From the NCBI RefSeq assembly GCF_030269365.1, contig NZ_BSTF01000015.1:154137-218136 (forward strand): a DNA stretch of 64,000 nucleotides, read 5' to 3'. Below, in pieces: positions 25,037-34,363 of this stretch. Origin of the DNA: Lentzea sp. NBRC 102530. GTDB taxonomy: Bacteria > Actinomycetota > Actinomycetes > Mycobacteriales > Pseudonocardiaceae. The notes beneath the pieces are model-generated. The model did no database searches. It saw only the letters and a program-made list of their open reading frames with translations, and was not told the DNA's origin. Numbering within the stretch: the stretch's first letter is position 1; the number at the start of each line of letters is the position of its first letter. The position numbers and the translations under genes were made by a program.

Positions 25037-28000
25037 ATGTCAACGGAGCCGACCGACTCACTCGCTCCGCTGCGGGTGCAGTTGCTGGGCGAGGTGTGCG
25101 CCTGGCGTGGCGTCGGCGAACTGCCGCTCGGATCCGCCAGGCAGCGTGCCCTCTTCGCCGTGCTGGCGTTGCGCGCGAACACCGTCGTGTCCCGCGACGA
25201 GCTGGTGGACGCGATCTGGGGCGACGCACCACCGGGCGCCGTCGGCAGCTCCCTCTACACCTACGTCTCCCGCCTGCGGCGCGCGCTGGAACCGGTCCGC
25301 TCCAAGTGGTCCACCGGCAGCGTGCTCGTCTCGGAGGGCTCCGGGTACTCGCTGCGGCTCGACCCGGCCGCGCTCGACGTGGACGAGTTCGACCGGTTGC
25401 GGGACGAGGCGCGGCACCTCTGGGCGGCCGGGGAGGCCGCGCCCGCGCTGGCCGCGCTGGAGCAGGCGCTCGAGTTGTGGCACGGCGAGGCGTTGACGGG
25501 CATCGCGGGTCCGTTCGCCGCCCGGCACCGCGGCAGGCTCGCCGAACTGCACCTCGACGCCCTGGAGCGCCGGGCCGAGATCATGGCCTTCTCGGGCGAG
25601 ACCGAGGGCGCGATCGAGGACCTGCTCGCGCTGACGTCCGCGCACCCGCTGCGGGAGACGCCCCGCGCGTTGCTGATGACGGCGCTGCACCGGGCGGGCC
25701 GCGACGACGAGGCGCTCGCGGTGTACCGGGCGGCCAGGGAGCTGCTGGTCGACCAGCTCGGCATCGAACCGGGCCCGCAGCTGCGGCAGGCCCACGAGGC
25801 CGTCACCTCCGGCCGTGGCCGCGGCTTCGCGGTGTCCACCGCGCCCGTGCCGCCCCTGCTGCCCGAGGCGCCCCAGGCGTTCGCGGGCCGGGTGGACGAG
25901 CTGGACGCGGTGCGGCACGCGCTGAAGTCCGCCGTGCACGGCACCGGGACCGCGCTCTGGGTCGAGGGCGAGCCGGGCGCGGGCAAGTCGGCGTTGCTCG
26001 CCGCCGCGCTCGCGGACGCCCAGGAGTTCGGGTGCGCGGTGCGGTGGCACGCGGGCGACGAGACCGACGACAGGTTCCCGCTGGGCGTGGTGACCGAGGC
26101 GTTGAACGCGCAGCTGCCCGACTCGCCGCCGCAGGTGGAGTCCGAGGACCTGATCGTGCTCGTGGACCACCTCGTCCGGACCGTGCACGAGCTGTGCGAG
26201 AGCGGCCCGGTCGTGCTGGTGCTGGAGGACCTGCAGTGGGCCGACGACGCGAGTCTGCTGGTGTGGCAGCGCCTCGCGAGGACGGCGCCGCACCTGCCGT
26301 TGCTGCTGGTGGGTTCCGCCCGGCCGCTCCCGGCCCGCCCGGAGCTGGACCCGTTGCGCACGGCCGTGGCGGCGTACGGCGGGATCCGGCTGCGGCTCGG
26401 GCCGTTGGACGAGATCGCGACGACGGAGCTGGTCCGCCAGGCCGTGGGCGCGGACCCGAGCTCGGAACTGCTGGCCGTCGTCGACTGCGCGGCCGGCAAC
26501 CCCCTGGTCGTGCTGGCGGTGGTGGACGCGCTGGTCCGCGACGACGCGGTGGTGCTGCGCGGCGGTGCCGCCCACCTCGACCGGCGGCCCGGCGCGCCGC
26601 AGCCCGCGATGGACGCCGTGGTCTCCGGCCTGATGGACCACCTCTCCGGCAACACCCGCCGGCTGCTGCGGTGGGCCGCGTTGCTCGGCATGGAGTTCAG
26701 CCTCAACGACCTCGCGACCGTCGCGCGCGAACAGGCGTCCGGACTGCTGCCCGCCGTGGAGGAGGCGACGGCCGGGCGGGTGATCAGGGAGTCCGGCCGG
26801 CGGCTCGCGTTCGAGCACCCGATGCTGCGCCGCGTCCTGTACGAGGCCGTGCCCGCGACCGCCCGGATCGCGTTGCACCGGCAGGCCGCCGAAACGCTCG
26901 ACACCGCGGGCGCGCACGTGGAGCGGATCTCCGAGCAGCTGCTCGCGGGTCCCGTGCCGGTGGACGCGTGGGTGACGCAGTGGCTGCTCACCCACTCCAA
27001 CACGCTGGCGAGCCGCAACCCGTCGCTCGCCGCCGAACTGCTCGAGTACGCCGTCGCGAGCCCGTCCACCCGCGACCGCGCCCGCGAGGTGTTCACGGTC
27101 CGCCTCGCCCGGCTGCTGTTCTGGCTCGGCCGGCATCCGGTCACCGAGGCCCGCGCGGTGCTGAAGACGACCGAGGACCCCACCCGTGCCGCCGAGATGC
27201 GCCTGATGCTCGCGTACATGGACCACGCGACGGGCGAGAACGACCGCGCGCTCGAGGTGCTGCGCCAGGTGGCGGCGGACCCGGCCGTCCCGGCGCACTG
27301 GCGGGCGCGGCACCACTCGTTGCAGGCCAGGGTGGAACGCCGCACGCTCGACGACCCGAACACAGCGCACCAGACCGCGGTCATGGCGCTGGACCGGGCG
27401 AGGGAGTCCGCCGACACGTTCGCCATCGCCCACGCCTCGGAGAACCTCTGGGAGATCGCGTCCGTGCAGGGCAGGCACGTCGAGGCGCTGGCCCACGTCG
27501 ACCAGGCGCTGCAGGCGATCGGCGGCGACCCGGCCGGCGCCGACCTCGAACTCTGCCTGCTGGACGACAAGGTCTTCACCCTCCAGCAACTCGACCGGCT
27601 GGGCGCCGCGTCGAGGACGTTGGACGCGGCCCAGCACCTGGTGATCCACCGCGGCCTGTCCACCGGCCCGCACCTCCCGGCGGCGGTGCACCACTACTGG
27701 CTGGGCTCCTGGCACGAGGCACTGTCCGAACTGGACGCCGTGGTGCAGGACCGGCCCGAGATCACGTTCTACGGCCTGCGCCAGCGCACGTCGATCGACC
27801 TGCTGCACGGCGTGAAGGCGTTGATCGCCGCGCACCGCGACGACTCCGCGGCGCTCGAGACGTTCCTCAAGTCCGCCACCGACTACCCGCGTTCCTCGGT
27901 GGAGGCCCGCGACGACTTCCTGCGCACGGCCCACTCCGTGGCGGCGGAGCAACGCGGCCGCCCGGACGAGGCGATGGTGGCGCTGCTGCCGTTGCTGCGC

Positions 28001-28639
28001 ACCGACTACCCGCGCCTGGTCCCGCGCCACCAGTGGCTCCCCCGGCTGACCAGGCTGGCCCTCGACCGAGGCGAACGCGAGGTGGCAACGGCCGCCCTGG
28101 CCGCGTGCGACTCCCGCACCCCGCGCGGAGCGGTCGCCGAACGCTGGTGCCGCGCCCTGATCGAGGAGGACCCGGCGGCACTGGCGGCCGTGACACGACA
28201 CCTCGCCGAGGTGGGCCGCAAGGTCGAGTACGCGACGGCGTCCGAGGACCTGGCCGTCCTGCACGCCTCCCTGGGCGACGCGCCCGAGGCGCAGACGGCC
28301 CTGTACGACGCGATGACCGTCTACACCGAGCTGGGCGCGACCTGGGACGTGCGCAGAACGGAGTCGCGCCTCAAGCCGTACGACGTGCGCTGGCGCATCG
28401 GCGTGCACAGCGACCTGACCGGCAGGCCGCTCGACCCCCTGGAGAGCCGCGTGGCCGACCTGGTCGCCGCGGGCTGGCCCAACTCGGACATCGCGACCCG
28501 GCTCGGCATGTCCCGCAACACCGTGCAGGCGCACGTCTCGCGGTTGCTGCAGAAGCTGGGCGTGGACTCGCGGCTGAGCGTGACGCGGCAGGTGCTGGAC
28601 CGCCACACCTACCGCGCCGGCGAAGCGAACACGGCCTGA
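25037..28639 (+). CDS. Second AfsR/SARP-family regulator with ATPase, TPR and LuxR domains
   Basis: About 1,200 residues from ATG 25037 (MSTEPTDSLAPLRVQLLGEV), chosen because homology to the first SARP starts there; an upstream in-frame start at 24980 lacks a ribosome site. Same order as the gene at 20,396: winged helix plus BTAD, NTPase with Walker A GEPGAGKSALL (~312) and Walker B VLVLEDLQWADDAS (~393), TPR-like region and C-terminal LuxR HTH (SRVADLVAAGWPNSDIATRL, then HVSRLLQKLGVDSRL). The two proteins are near-equal in length and alignable throughout, so they arose by duplication. Confidence 0.92.
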   Translation: MSTEPTDSLAPLRVQLLGEVCAWRGVGELPLGSARQRALFAVLALRANTVVSRDELVDAIWGDAPPGAVGSSLYTYVSRLRRALEPVRSKWSTGSVLVSEGSGYSLRLDPAALDVDEFDRLRDEARHLWAAGEAAPALAALEQALELWHGEALTGIAGPFAARHRGRLAELHLDALERRAEIMAFSGETEGAIEDLLALTSAHPLRETPRALLMTALHRAGRDDEALAVYRAARELLVDQLGIEPGPQLRQAHEAVTSGRGRGFAVSTAPVPPLLPEAPQAFAGRVDELDAVRHALKSAVHGTGTALWVEGEPGAGKSALLAAALADAQEFGCAVRWHAGDETDDRFPLGVVTEALNAQLPDSPPQVESEDLIVLVDHLVRTVHELCESGPVVLVLEDLQWADDASLLVWQRLARTAPHLPLLLVGSARPLPARPELDPLRTAVAAYGGIRLRLGPLDEIATTELVRQAVGADPSSELLAVVDCAAGNPLVVLAVVDALVRDDAVVLRGGAAHLDRRPGAPQPAMDAVVSGLMDHLSGNTRRLLRWAALLGMEFSLNDLATVAREQASGLLPAVEEATAGRVIRESGRRLAFEHPMLRRVLYEAVPATARIALHRQAAETLDTAGAHVERISEQLLAGPVPVDAWVTQWLLTHSNTLASRNPSLAAELLEYAVASPSTRDRAREVFTVRLARLLFWLGRHPVTEARAVLKTTEDPTRAAEMRLMLAYMDHATGENDRALEVLRQVAADPAVPAHWRARHHSLQARVERRTLDDPNTAHQTAVMALDRARESADTFAIAHASENLWEIASVQGRHVEALAHVDQALQAIGGDPAGADLELCLLDDKVFTLQQLDRLGAASRTLDAAQHLVIHRGLSTGPHLPAAVHHYWLGSWHEALSELDAVVQDRPEITFYGLRQRTSIDLLHGVKALIAAHRDDSAALETFLKSATDYPRSSVEARDDFLRTAHSVAAEQRGRPDEAMVALLPLLRTDYPRLVPRHQWLPRLTRLALDRGEREVATAALAACDSRTPRGAVAERWCRALIEEDPAALAAVTRHLAEVGRKVEYATASEDLAVLHASLGDAPEAQTALYDAMTVYTELGATWDVRRTESRLKPYDVRWRIGVHSDLTGRPLDPLESRVADLVAAGWPNSDIATRLGMSRNTVQAHVSRLLQKLGVDSRLSVTRQVLDRHTYRAGEANTA

Positions 28640-28750
28640 ACGCACTTCGCCGCCCTGTTGCTCGGCAGCGAGCCGCCGGGTGGTCTCGGCTGAACGACTG
28701 ACGCGCGTCCTCCCGGACGTCCGCCCCCGGTCCTGATAGGAAAGATCACC

Positions 28751-30412
28751 GTGGGCACACGACCTCGGTTCGACCTCGCCGGCAGAGCGGCCGGTCTGCT
28801 CGCGCAGCGGCTGCTGAAGCTCCCTCCGGCCGTCTCGCGCAACGTCACCGTGGAACGGGATCTGCGGATCCCCACCCACGACGGCCAGACCCTGATGGCG
28901 AACCACTGGGCACCAGACGAGAGCACGTCGCCCAACGCGCCGACAGCCGTGGTGCGCACACCGTACGGGCGTAGCGGGCCGTTGGACTGGTTGTACGGGC
29001 GCGCACTCGCGGAACGCGGTCTGCACGTGCTGACCGTCAGCTGCCGCGGCACGTTCGGCTCGGACGGCGACTTCCGCGCGATGCGACACGAACGCGAGGA
29101 CGGCCTGTCCGTCCTGCGGTGGCACGCGGACCAGCCGTGGGGCAACGACGTGCTGCTGACCGGCAGCAGCTACCTCGGCTACACCCAGTGGGCCATCGCG
29201 GCCGAGGCACCGCCGCAGGTCAAGGCGATGGTGCCGCACGTGACGTCGGCACGGCTGGCGCTGGCGTTCCTGCGGCCCGAGCGCACCGAACTGGAAACGC
29301 TGCTCGGCTGGTCCGTGAGCACGGCGACCCAGGAACGTCCGGGTGGCATCTGGCGGGCGCTGCTGGGCATCGGCCGCAAGCGCGTCGAGAACGCCATGAA
29401 CACGCTCCCGCTGGTCGGCGCGGACACCGCCGCGCTGGGCCACCAGTGGCCGTTCTACCAGGAATGCCTGCACCACGACCAGAACGACCCGTACTGGAAG
29501 AACGAGGACCACTCCCCCGCGGTCGGCGACGTGACGGTCCCCGTCAGCTCGATCGCGGGCTGGTACGACATCTTCCTGGCCGACCAGCTCCGCGACTTCC
29601 AGGTGCTCAAGGCAGCCGGCCGCGACGCGCACCTGACGGTCGGACCGTGGTGGCACGCGCACACCGGCGGGATGGCCGCGGTGCTCAACGACACGGTCGG
29701 CTGGGCCGCCGCCCACGCCAGAGGCGTCGAACCGCCGGGCAAGCCACCGGTGCGCCTCTTCGTGATGGGCGTGGACGAATGGCGTGACTTCGACCAGTGG
29801 CCGCCCGCCGGCTACACCCCGCAGCGCTGGCACCTCGCGCCCGGCGAACTCCGGCCCGCACCGATCGCCGACGCGGCGCCGACGTCGTTCACCTACGACC
29901 CGGCCGACCCGACGCCGTCGCTGGGCGGGCCGAAGCTGGAGAGCCGGGGTGCCGGCCCGGTGGACAACCGGAAGCTGGAGGCGCGCGACGACGTGCTGGT
30001 CTTCACCTCGGAAGCGCTGGACGCCGACGTGGAGGTGATCGGCGAGGTCACCGCCGAGGTGTGGCTGCGCGCGGACCGCCCGTCCTGCGACCTGTTCGTG
30101 CGTCTGTGCGATGTGGACGGACGCGGCAGGTCGCTCAACATCTGCGACGACCTGGTGAAGGTGCGGCCGGACGGGATCACGAAGGTGGCGGTCGACCTGT
30201 CGCCGACCGCGCACGTGTTCCGGCGCGGGCACCGGATCCGGGTGCAGGTGTCGGCAGGCGCGCATCCGCGGTTCGCCCGCAACCTCGGCGACGGCGGCCC
30301 ACCGCAGACCGCGGCACAGCCGCTCGCGACGAGGGTGGAGATCTTCCACGACGCCGAGCGGCCGTCCGCGATCCTGTTGCCGCGCAAGCCGAAAGCCCGT
30401 CGGCCCGCATGA
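28751..30412 (+). CDS. CocE/NonD-family (X-Pro dipeptidyl-peptidase-like) hydrolase
   Basis: 553 residues; GTG start with AGGAAAG 7 nt upstream. Alpha/beta-hydrolase core with the nucleophile elbow G-S-S-Y-L-G in LLTGSSYLGYTQWAIAAEAP, preceded by VSCRGTFGSDGDF (oxyanion region). A later SIAGWYDIFLADQLRDF block carries the catalytic Asp and GPWWHAHTGG the catalytic His. The C-terminal ~180 residues form the jelly-roll domain typical of cocaine esterases and glutaryl-7-ACA acylases. No signal peptide. Natural substrate unknown; acyl ester, amide or peptide are all possible. Confidence 0.9.
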   Translation: MGTRPRFDLAGRAAGLLAQRLLKLPPAVSRNVTVERDLRIPTHDGQTLMANHWAPDESTSPNAPTAVVRTPYGRSGPLDWLYGRALAERGLHVLTVSCRGTFGSDGDFRAMRHEREDGLSVLRWHADQPWGNDVLLTGSSYLGYTQWAIAAEAPPQVKAMVPHVTSARLALAFLRPERTELETLLGWSVSTATQERPGGIWRALLGIGRKRVENAMNTLPLVGADTAALGHQWPFYQECLHHDQNDPYWKNEDHSPAVGDVTVPVSSIAGWYDIFLADQLRDFQVLKAAGRDAHLTVGPWWHAHTGGMAAVLNDTVGWAAAHARGVEPPGKPPVRLFVMGVDEWRDFDQWPPAGYTPQRWHLAPGELRPAPIADAAPTSFTYDPADPTPSLGGPKLESRGAGPVDNRKLEARDDVLVFTSEALDADVEVIGEVTAEVWLRADRPSCDLFVRLCDVDGRGRSLNICDDLVKVRPDGITKVAVDLSPTAHVFRRGHRIRVQVSAGAHPRFARNLGDGGPPQTAAQPLATRVEIFHDAERPSAILLPRKPKARRPA

Positions 30413-30438
30413 CGGCGTTCGGCGGCGAACTCGTCGCG

Positions 30439-31485
30439 CTAGACCCGCAGTGAGTTGTCGGCGAGGTGGCTGCTCAGCCTCGCCTCGGACATCGCGACCG
30501 CGAGCGCCTGCGGTTCGAGCCCGCGCAACAGTCCGAGCAACGGTTCACCCCGCAGCCCGTAGCGGAACAGGTCGCAGGCGTTGAACCCGGCGGCCCAGTA
30601 CGTGACGCCGGGGTCGGCCATCCACCGCGCCTTCTCCTGCACCGTCAGGGCCTCCCACACGTCGACCTTGTCGTCGAACGACAGGGGCAGGAACTCCGCG
30701 ATCTTCTTCGCGTCGGACGGGTCCGGCCGCAACGTGGCGCGAACCACGGCCCGGTGCGCCGGGTAGTCCCGCATCAGCCGCACCTTGGTCAGGTCCGACG
30801 CGGCGGCAGCGGCCTTCACCGGGTCCGACGCCGCCACGATCGCCTCCCGCACCGCGCGGCAGTCGTCCCACTCGCGCAACTCCTCGTCGGAAGCGACGAG
30901 CCGAAGCCGTTCGTTGGCGGACAACGCCTTCCACGTCTCGTCCTGCTTCGCCGCACCCTGCCCGACGAACGCCTGCGCCCAGTCGACCAGCGCCTGGTGC
31001 ACCGACCGGTCCCGCTTGCCGTGCTTCGCCATCACGTCCAACGTCGGCGGCAGGCTCTTGGTCGTGTCGACGCGGCAGGAGAACACCAGCAGGTACTTCC
31101 ACTGCGCCTTCGCGGCCCGGCCGAACGCACCGTCGCACGTGTGCGGCCCGTCCTTCGGGCAGCCCGAGACGTTCGAGCACAACCTCAGGGTGTTCGGCGT
31201 CTCCCGAGACCCGACGATGATCGCCGGCGCGGCGTACTCGTACAACGCGGTGATCGCGCGCCGCTCGTGCTCCTTGAAAGGCTCGTACTGGTAGTTGGGC
31301 ACCGACATTCCCGCGATCACGACCTGCATCGGAATCCTGTCGTGCTTCTCCCTGATCAGTTCCAGCACGTTCACCATCGCCAGCGACGTGCCCTCGTCGG
31401 CGTAGAAGTGCAGTGTCAGCCCGGCCGGCACCACGACCCTCTCCGCACCGACGAACGAGCCGTGCCCGATCAGAACGCCCACCAT
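30439..31485 (-). CDS. Unknown protein, possible Stv-like N-terminal domain
   Basis: 348 residues from ATG 31485 with GGAGG 6 nt upstream. The N-terminus (VLIGHGSFVGAERVVVPAGL, then TLHFYADEGTSL) resembles the opening of the putative-adhesin Stv domain that I recall from actinobacterial effector-like proteins. Next comes a cysteine cluster (LCSNVSGCPKDGPHTCDGAFG) and then a strongly helical C-terminal half with a repeated pattern (LSANERLRLVASDEELREWD, LTVQEKARWMADPGVTYWAA). No signal peptide or membrane segment. It converges on the hydrolase gene with a 26-bp gap. Function unknown; the Stv link is tentative. Confidence 0.6.
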   Translation of the reverse strand: MVGVLIGHGSFVGAERVVVPAGLTLHFYADEGTSLAMVNVLELIREKHDRIPMQVVIAGMSVPNYQYEPFKEHERRAITALYEYAAPAIIVGSRETPNTLRLCSNVSGCPKDGPHTCDGAFGRAAKAQWKYLLVFSCRVDTTKSLPPTLDVMAKHGKRDRSVHQALVDWAQAFVGQGAAKQDETWKALSANERLRLVASDEELREWDDCRAVREAIVAASDPVKAAAAASDLTKVRLMRDYPAHRAVVRATLRPDPSDAKKIAEFLPLSFDDKVDVWEALTVQEKARWMADPGVTYWAAGFNACDLFRYGLRGEPLLGLLRGLEPQALAVAMSEARLSSHLADNSLRV

Positions 31486-32059
31486 CGCGGTCCTCCACCC
31501 GAAGTCGCCATCTCTACGGGTGATTCGTCAGCGGCACCCGATCCGTGACCGGCAGAACCCGAGCGGACCAGCAGAGAATCCGATGGGTCATCCGTCCATT
31601 GCGGACGGAATCATGCGATGGACCAGCACACCGAGGTCGACTGAGCAGGTCAGGCGACTACTGACCGCGGGCCACCCCGTGCTCAACCCGTGCCGTTGAC
31701 CGGCGCTGCCAGCCCTTGGATTCTCCGAATCCACTCGACCGACGCTCGCCCCAGCAGGACAAGCGCATCACTGTGCGTCGCAGTCGAGAACCCGATCGAG
31801 AGAGCCACTGCGACAAGACGCATCGTTTGCCGCAACCAAGTGGGCCGCCCACACCCACCAACACGGACAGCAGGGGGCCGAACGCGCTGAGCCACGGAGA
31901 ATTCAACCTGCATTCGAGCGATTCTGGCTCTTTAGTCGAAATTCACACTTTACGGTATCTTCGAACTTTTCCATTACTCCTTTCCGAGTCCGGCTGCCAT
32001 AGTTGCGAAAGAGATCAGCGCAAGTTTGTTCAATTCCTTTTCACGCCCATCAGGAAAGC
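31486..32059. other. Intergenic region before the EF-hand gene
   Basis: 574 bp with no supported gene or RNA. The last ~140 bp (31,915-32,055) are clearly more A/T-rich than the flanks, a usual sign of a promoter zone for the + strand genes that follow; I cannot fix -35/-10 boxes. No repeats noted. Confidence 0.5.
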
Positions 32060-32602
32060 ATGGTCCGGCCAATGCAGAAGAGCGCCCTCGACCGCGTCAC
32101 GGTCGTCTTCACCCTGTTCGACCGCAACGAGGACGGCCACTTGGAAGCCGAGGACTTCGAGATCATGGCCGCCGACGTCGCGCGGGCGGCGCCGCAGTCC
32201 AGTGAGGCGGCCAAGAACACGATGCGCGGCGCGTTCGGACGTTACTGGGCCACCCTGGCCGCCGAGCTGGACGCCGATCGCGACGGAATGATCACCTTCG
32301 ACGAGTTCACGGCCTGTGTGCTGGCACCGGAGCGGTTCGACGACACGATCAGCGAGTTCGCCGAGGCGCTCGCCGCTCTGGGCGACCCGGACGGCGACGG
32401 GCTCATCGAACGGCCTGGCTTCCTGGCGCTCATGACCGCGATCGGCTTCGAGCGCGACGCCATCAACGCGCTGTTCGACGCCTTCGGCCCCACGCAGTCC
32501 GATCAGATCACCGTGTCGGCCTGGGTCGCCGGGATCAAGGACTACTACAGCCCCACGAAGACCGGCATCCCCGGCGACCACCTGGTCAGCACCCAGGCCT
32601 GA
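32060..32602 (+). CDS. EF-hand calcium-binding protein (calerythrin-like)
   Basis: 180 residues from ATG 32060 (AGGAAAGC just upstream; further-upstream start rejected as the extension is not protein-like). Three good EF-hand loops: DRNEDGHLEAEDF, DADRDGMITFDEF and DPDGDGLIERPGF; a fourth near QSDQITVSAWV is degenerate. The pattern and size match the calerythrin family of soluble calcium sensors or buffers in actinomycetes. It is 28 bp upstream of the dehydrogenase-like gene on the same strand and may be co-transcribed with the small enzyme cluster that follows; its link to that pathway is unknown. Confidence 0.88.
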   Translation: MVRPMQKSALDRVTVVFTLFDRNEDGHLEAEDFEIMAADVARAAPQSSEAAKNTMRGAFGRYWATLAAELDADRDGMITFDEFTACVLAPERFDDTISEFAEALAALGDPDGDGLIERPGFLALMTAIGFERDAINALFDAFGPTQSDQITVSAWVAGIKDYYSPTKTGIPGDHLVSTQA

Positions 32603-32630
32603 CCAGCACACGAACAGGAGACGAGAACCC

Positions 32631-33713
32631 TTGGTCCCCACCGTCGGACTCGCTGTCGGCAGAGGCACCGGACCGGAGCTCGCCGACGTTTTCGACCGCG
32701 TCCTGACCACGCTGGGGAACGCGTCGTCGGTGCCCATCGGCATCACCCGTTCCCCACGGCTCTACCACTCGTACTTCTCTCTCAAGGCCGAGGCGGAGGG
32801 AGTCGAGGAGGTCGGCCTGCTGACGAAGCAGGACGCCGATCACTACGAGCAGTTCTGCCGCGATCGAGCACGCGCGGGTACGACCGCGATCTTCCGCACC
32901 GCGATCAACGCCCAGTCGCTGTACCTGGTCCGCACACGGCTCCAAGCGGTGAAGGTCGACCTCATCGCCGACCGCGACACGTCACTTCTCCTGGTCCGCG
33001 ACGCGGCCCAGGGCTTCTACACGGGCGAGAACCGCCACGACGCCGGCGTCGTGCACCGCACCATGACCTTCAGCAAGGAGATCACCGAGAAGGTCGTCCT
33101 CACCGCCCTCCGGCAGGCGCAGCGGTACTGGCCCGGCGAGCAGGTGGGGCCGCTCGTCATGGCGTACAAGTTCCACCTGCTCGACGGAGCGCTGGGCGAA
33201 TGGGTGGCCGACATCGCCGCCCGGCACGGCGTGGACATCCGGCTGGCTCAGCCCGACACGGTCAACCGCAACCTCATCGAGCACGGCCTGCCCGCCCGCA
33301 GCGTCGTCATCGGAGCCAACGAGTGGGCCGACATCATGCACGTCGTCCTGCTGGACAGGCTGGGCTCCGAACGCCAGGAGAACCGCTGCACCGAGAACGT
33401 CCACCTGCACCCCGACGTGAACGGCCTGGTGGAGTACCAGACGGTCCACGGTTCGGCCGACGACCTGGAAGGCCTCGGCACGGTCAACCCGACGGCGACC
33501 ATCCGCGCGGCGGCGGCGATCGCGGAACGGCACGCCGGCTGCACCGGAGCGATCGAGCGCACGGAGAAAGCTCTGACCTTCCTGGCGGACCAAGACGTCC
33601 GCACCCCGGATCTCGGCGGACGGTGTTCGACCACCGACGTCGTGGCCGCGGTCGTGGAACTGCTGGAGGAGCCGGCCTTCGACGGGCGTCGTGCGGCACC
33701 GGTGGAAGCATGA
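32631..33713 (+). CDS. Isopropylmalate/isocitrate dehydrogenase-like decarboxylating dehydrogenase
   Basis: 360 residues; TTG start with a GGAGACGAG-type site. Beta-decarboxylating dehydrogenase family: the substrate loop region appears as VRDAAQGFYTGENRHD, the catalytic-lysine helix as MAYKFHLLDGALGEWVADI, and the cofactor motif as TVHGSADDLEGLGTVNPTAT, matching the HGSAPD...NPxA signature. The region around ANEWADIMHVVLLDRLG corresponds to the metal-Asp helix. It differs enough from LeuB and Icd for a changed substrate. Located with isochorismatase-like and methyltransferase genes, and facing a LeuA-like enzyme: an alpha-keto-acid chain-extension step is a reasonable inference. Confidence 0.82.
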   Translation: MVPTVGLAVGRGTGPELADVFDRVLTTLGNASSVPIGITRSPRLYHSYFSLKAEAEGVEEVGLLTKQDADHYEQFCRDRARAGTTAIFRTAINAQSLYLVRTRLQAVKVDLIADRDTSLLLVRDAAQGFYTGENRHDAGVVHRTMTFSKEITEKVVLTALRQAQRYWPGEQVGPLVMAYKFHLLDGALGEWVADIAARHGVDIRLAQPDTVNRNLIEHGLPARSVVIGANEWADIMHVVLLDRLGSERQENRCTENVHLHPDVNGLVEYQTVHGSADDLEGLGTVNPTATIRAAAAIAERHAGCTGAIERTEKALTFLADQDVRTPDLGGRCSTTDVVAAVVELLEEPAFDGRRAAPVEA

Positions 33714-34363
33714 CCAAGACGGCGCTCGTCGTCATAGACCTGCAGAACGACTTCTGCACGGGCCCAGCCGTGGCGGCCCGGTACCGGGGCGATCCCGCCG
33801 TCCTCGACACCGTGACCGGCAACGCCGCCCGCGCCGTCGCCGTGGCGCGGAACCAGGCGGTCGAGGTCGTCTTCGTCAGGTTCTTCGGCGACGTCGAACA
33901 CCAGGGGCCGAGCTGGCGGCGCCGCGACCTGGTGCTCGGCAAACTCCCCAAGTGCCGTGAAGGCACCTGGGGTGCCGAGTTCCACCGCGCTCTGCCGTCG
34001 CCAGGAGAACGCGTGTTCACCAAGCACGCGCGATTCGACGCGTTCCTCACCGACGGCTTCGAGGCGCACCTGCGGCAGGAAGGCGTCGAGCACCTGGTGT
34101 TCGCGGGTCTCTACGCCGACGTCTGTGTGGACACCACGGCACGAACGGCGTTTCAGCAAGGGTTCCACGTGAGCGTGTTGACCGACTGCACAACGAGCCT
34201 GCACCTGACCGACGAGACGATCCTGCGGTTCATGAGCACCGTCTACGGCGCCCGGCTGATGACGCTGGACGATCCGGACGTGTGGTCGGTGCCTTCTCCT
34301 CCGCGGTGCGACCAGGAAAGGCGGGACAGGTGCGGGGTACCGGACACGGCGACCAGGCCGTAG
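33710..34363 (+). CDS. Isochorismatase-family cysteine hydrolase
   Basis: 217 residues; ATG at 33710 overlaps the previous stop by 4 bp. The catalytic triad of the family is visible: Asp in ALVVIDLQNDFC, Lys in RVFTKHARFDAFL, and Cys in GLYADVCVDTTARTAF. Members hydrolyse vinyl ethers (isochorismate) or amides (nicotinamide, N-carbamoyl compounds). Because the locus also carries a YrdC-like carbamoyl-adenylate-type domain, an N-carbamoyl or amide substrate is an interesting possibility, but this is speculation. Coupled to both neighbours. Confidence 0.88.
   Translation: MTKTALVVIDLQNDFCTGPAVAARYRGDPAVLDTVTGNAARAVAVARNQAVEVVFVRFFGDVEHQGPSWRRRDLVLGKLPKCREGTWGAEFHRALPSPGERVFTKHARFDAFLTDGFEAHLRQEGVEHLVFAGLYADVCVDTTARTAFQQGFHVSVLTDCTTSLHLTDETILRFMSTVYGARLMTLDDPDVWSVPSPPRCDQERRDRCGVPDTATRP

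Noticed and set aside
25058..30349. A 5.3-kb open frame on the - strand opposite the second SARP-type gene and the hydrolase
   Set aside because: It spans two genes that have clear domains and codon use on the + strand; the opposite translation is repetitive, His/Arg/Gln-rich and non-protein-like.
31658..31920. Short overlapping open frames between the Stv-like gene and EF-hand gene
   Set aside because: Neither strand gives a ribosome site or protein-like sequence; base use differs from the genes around it.
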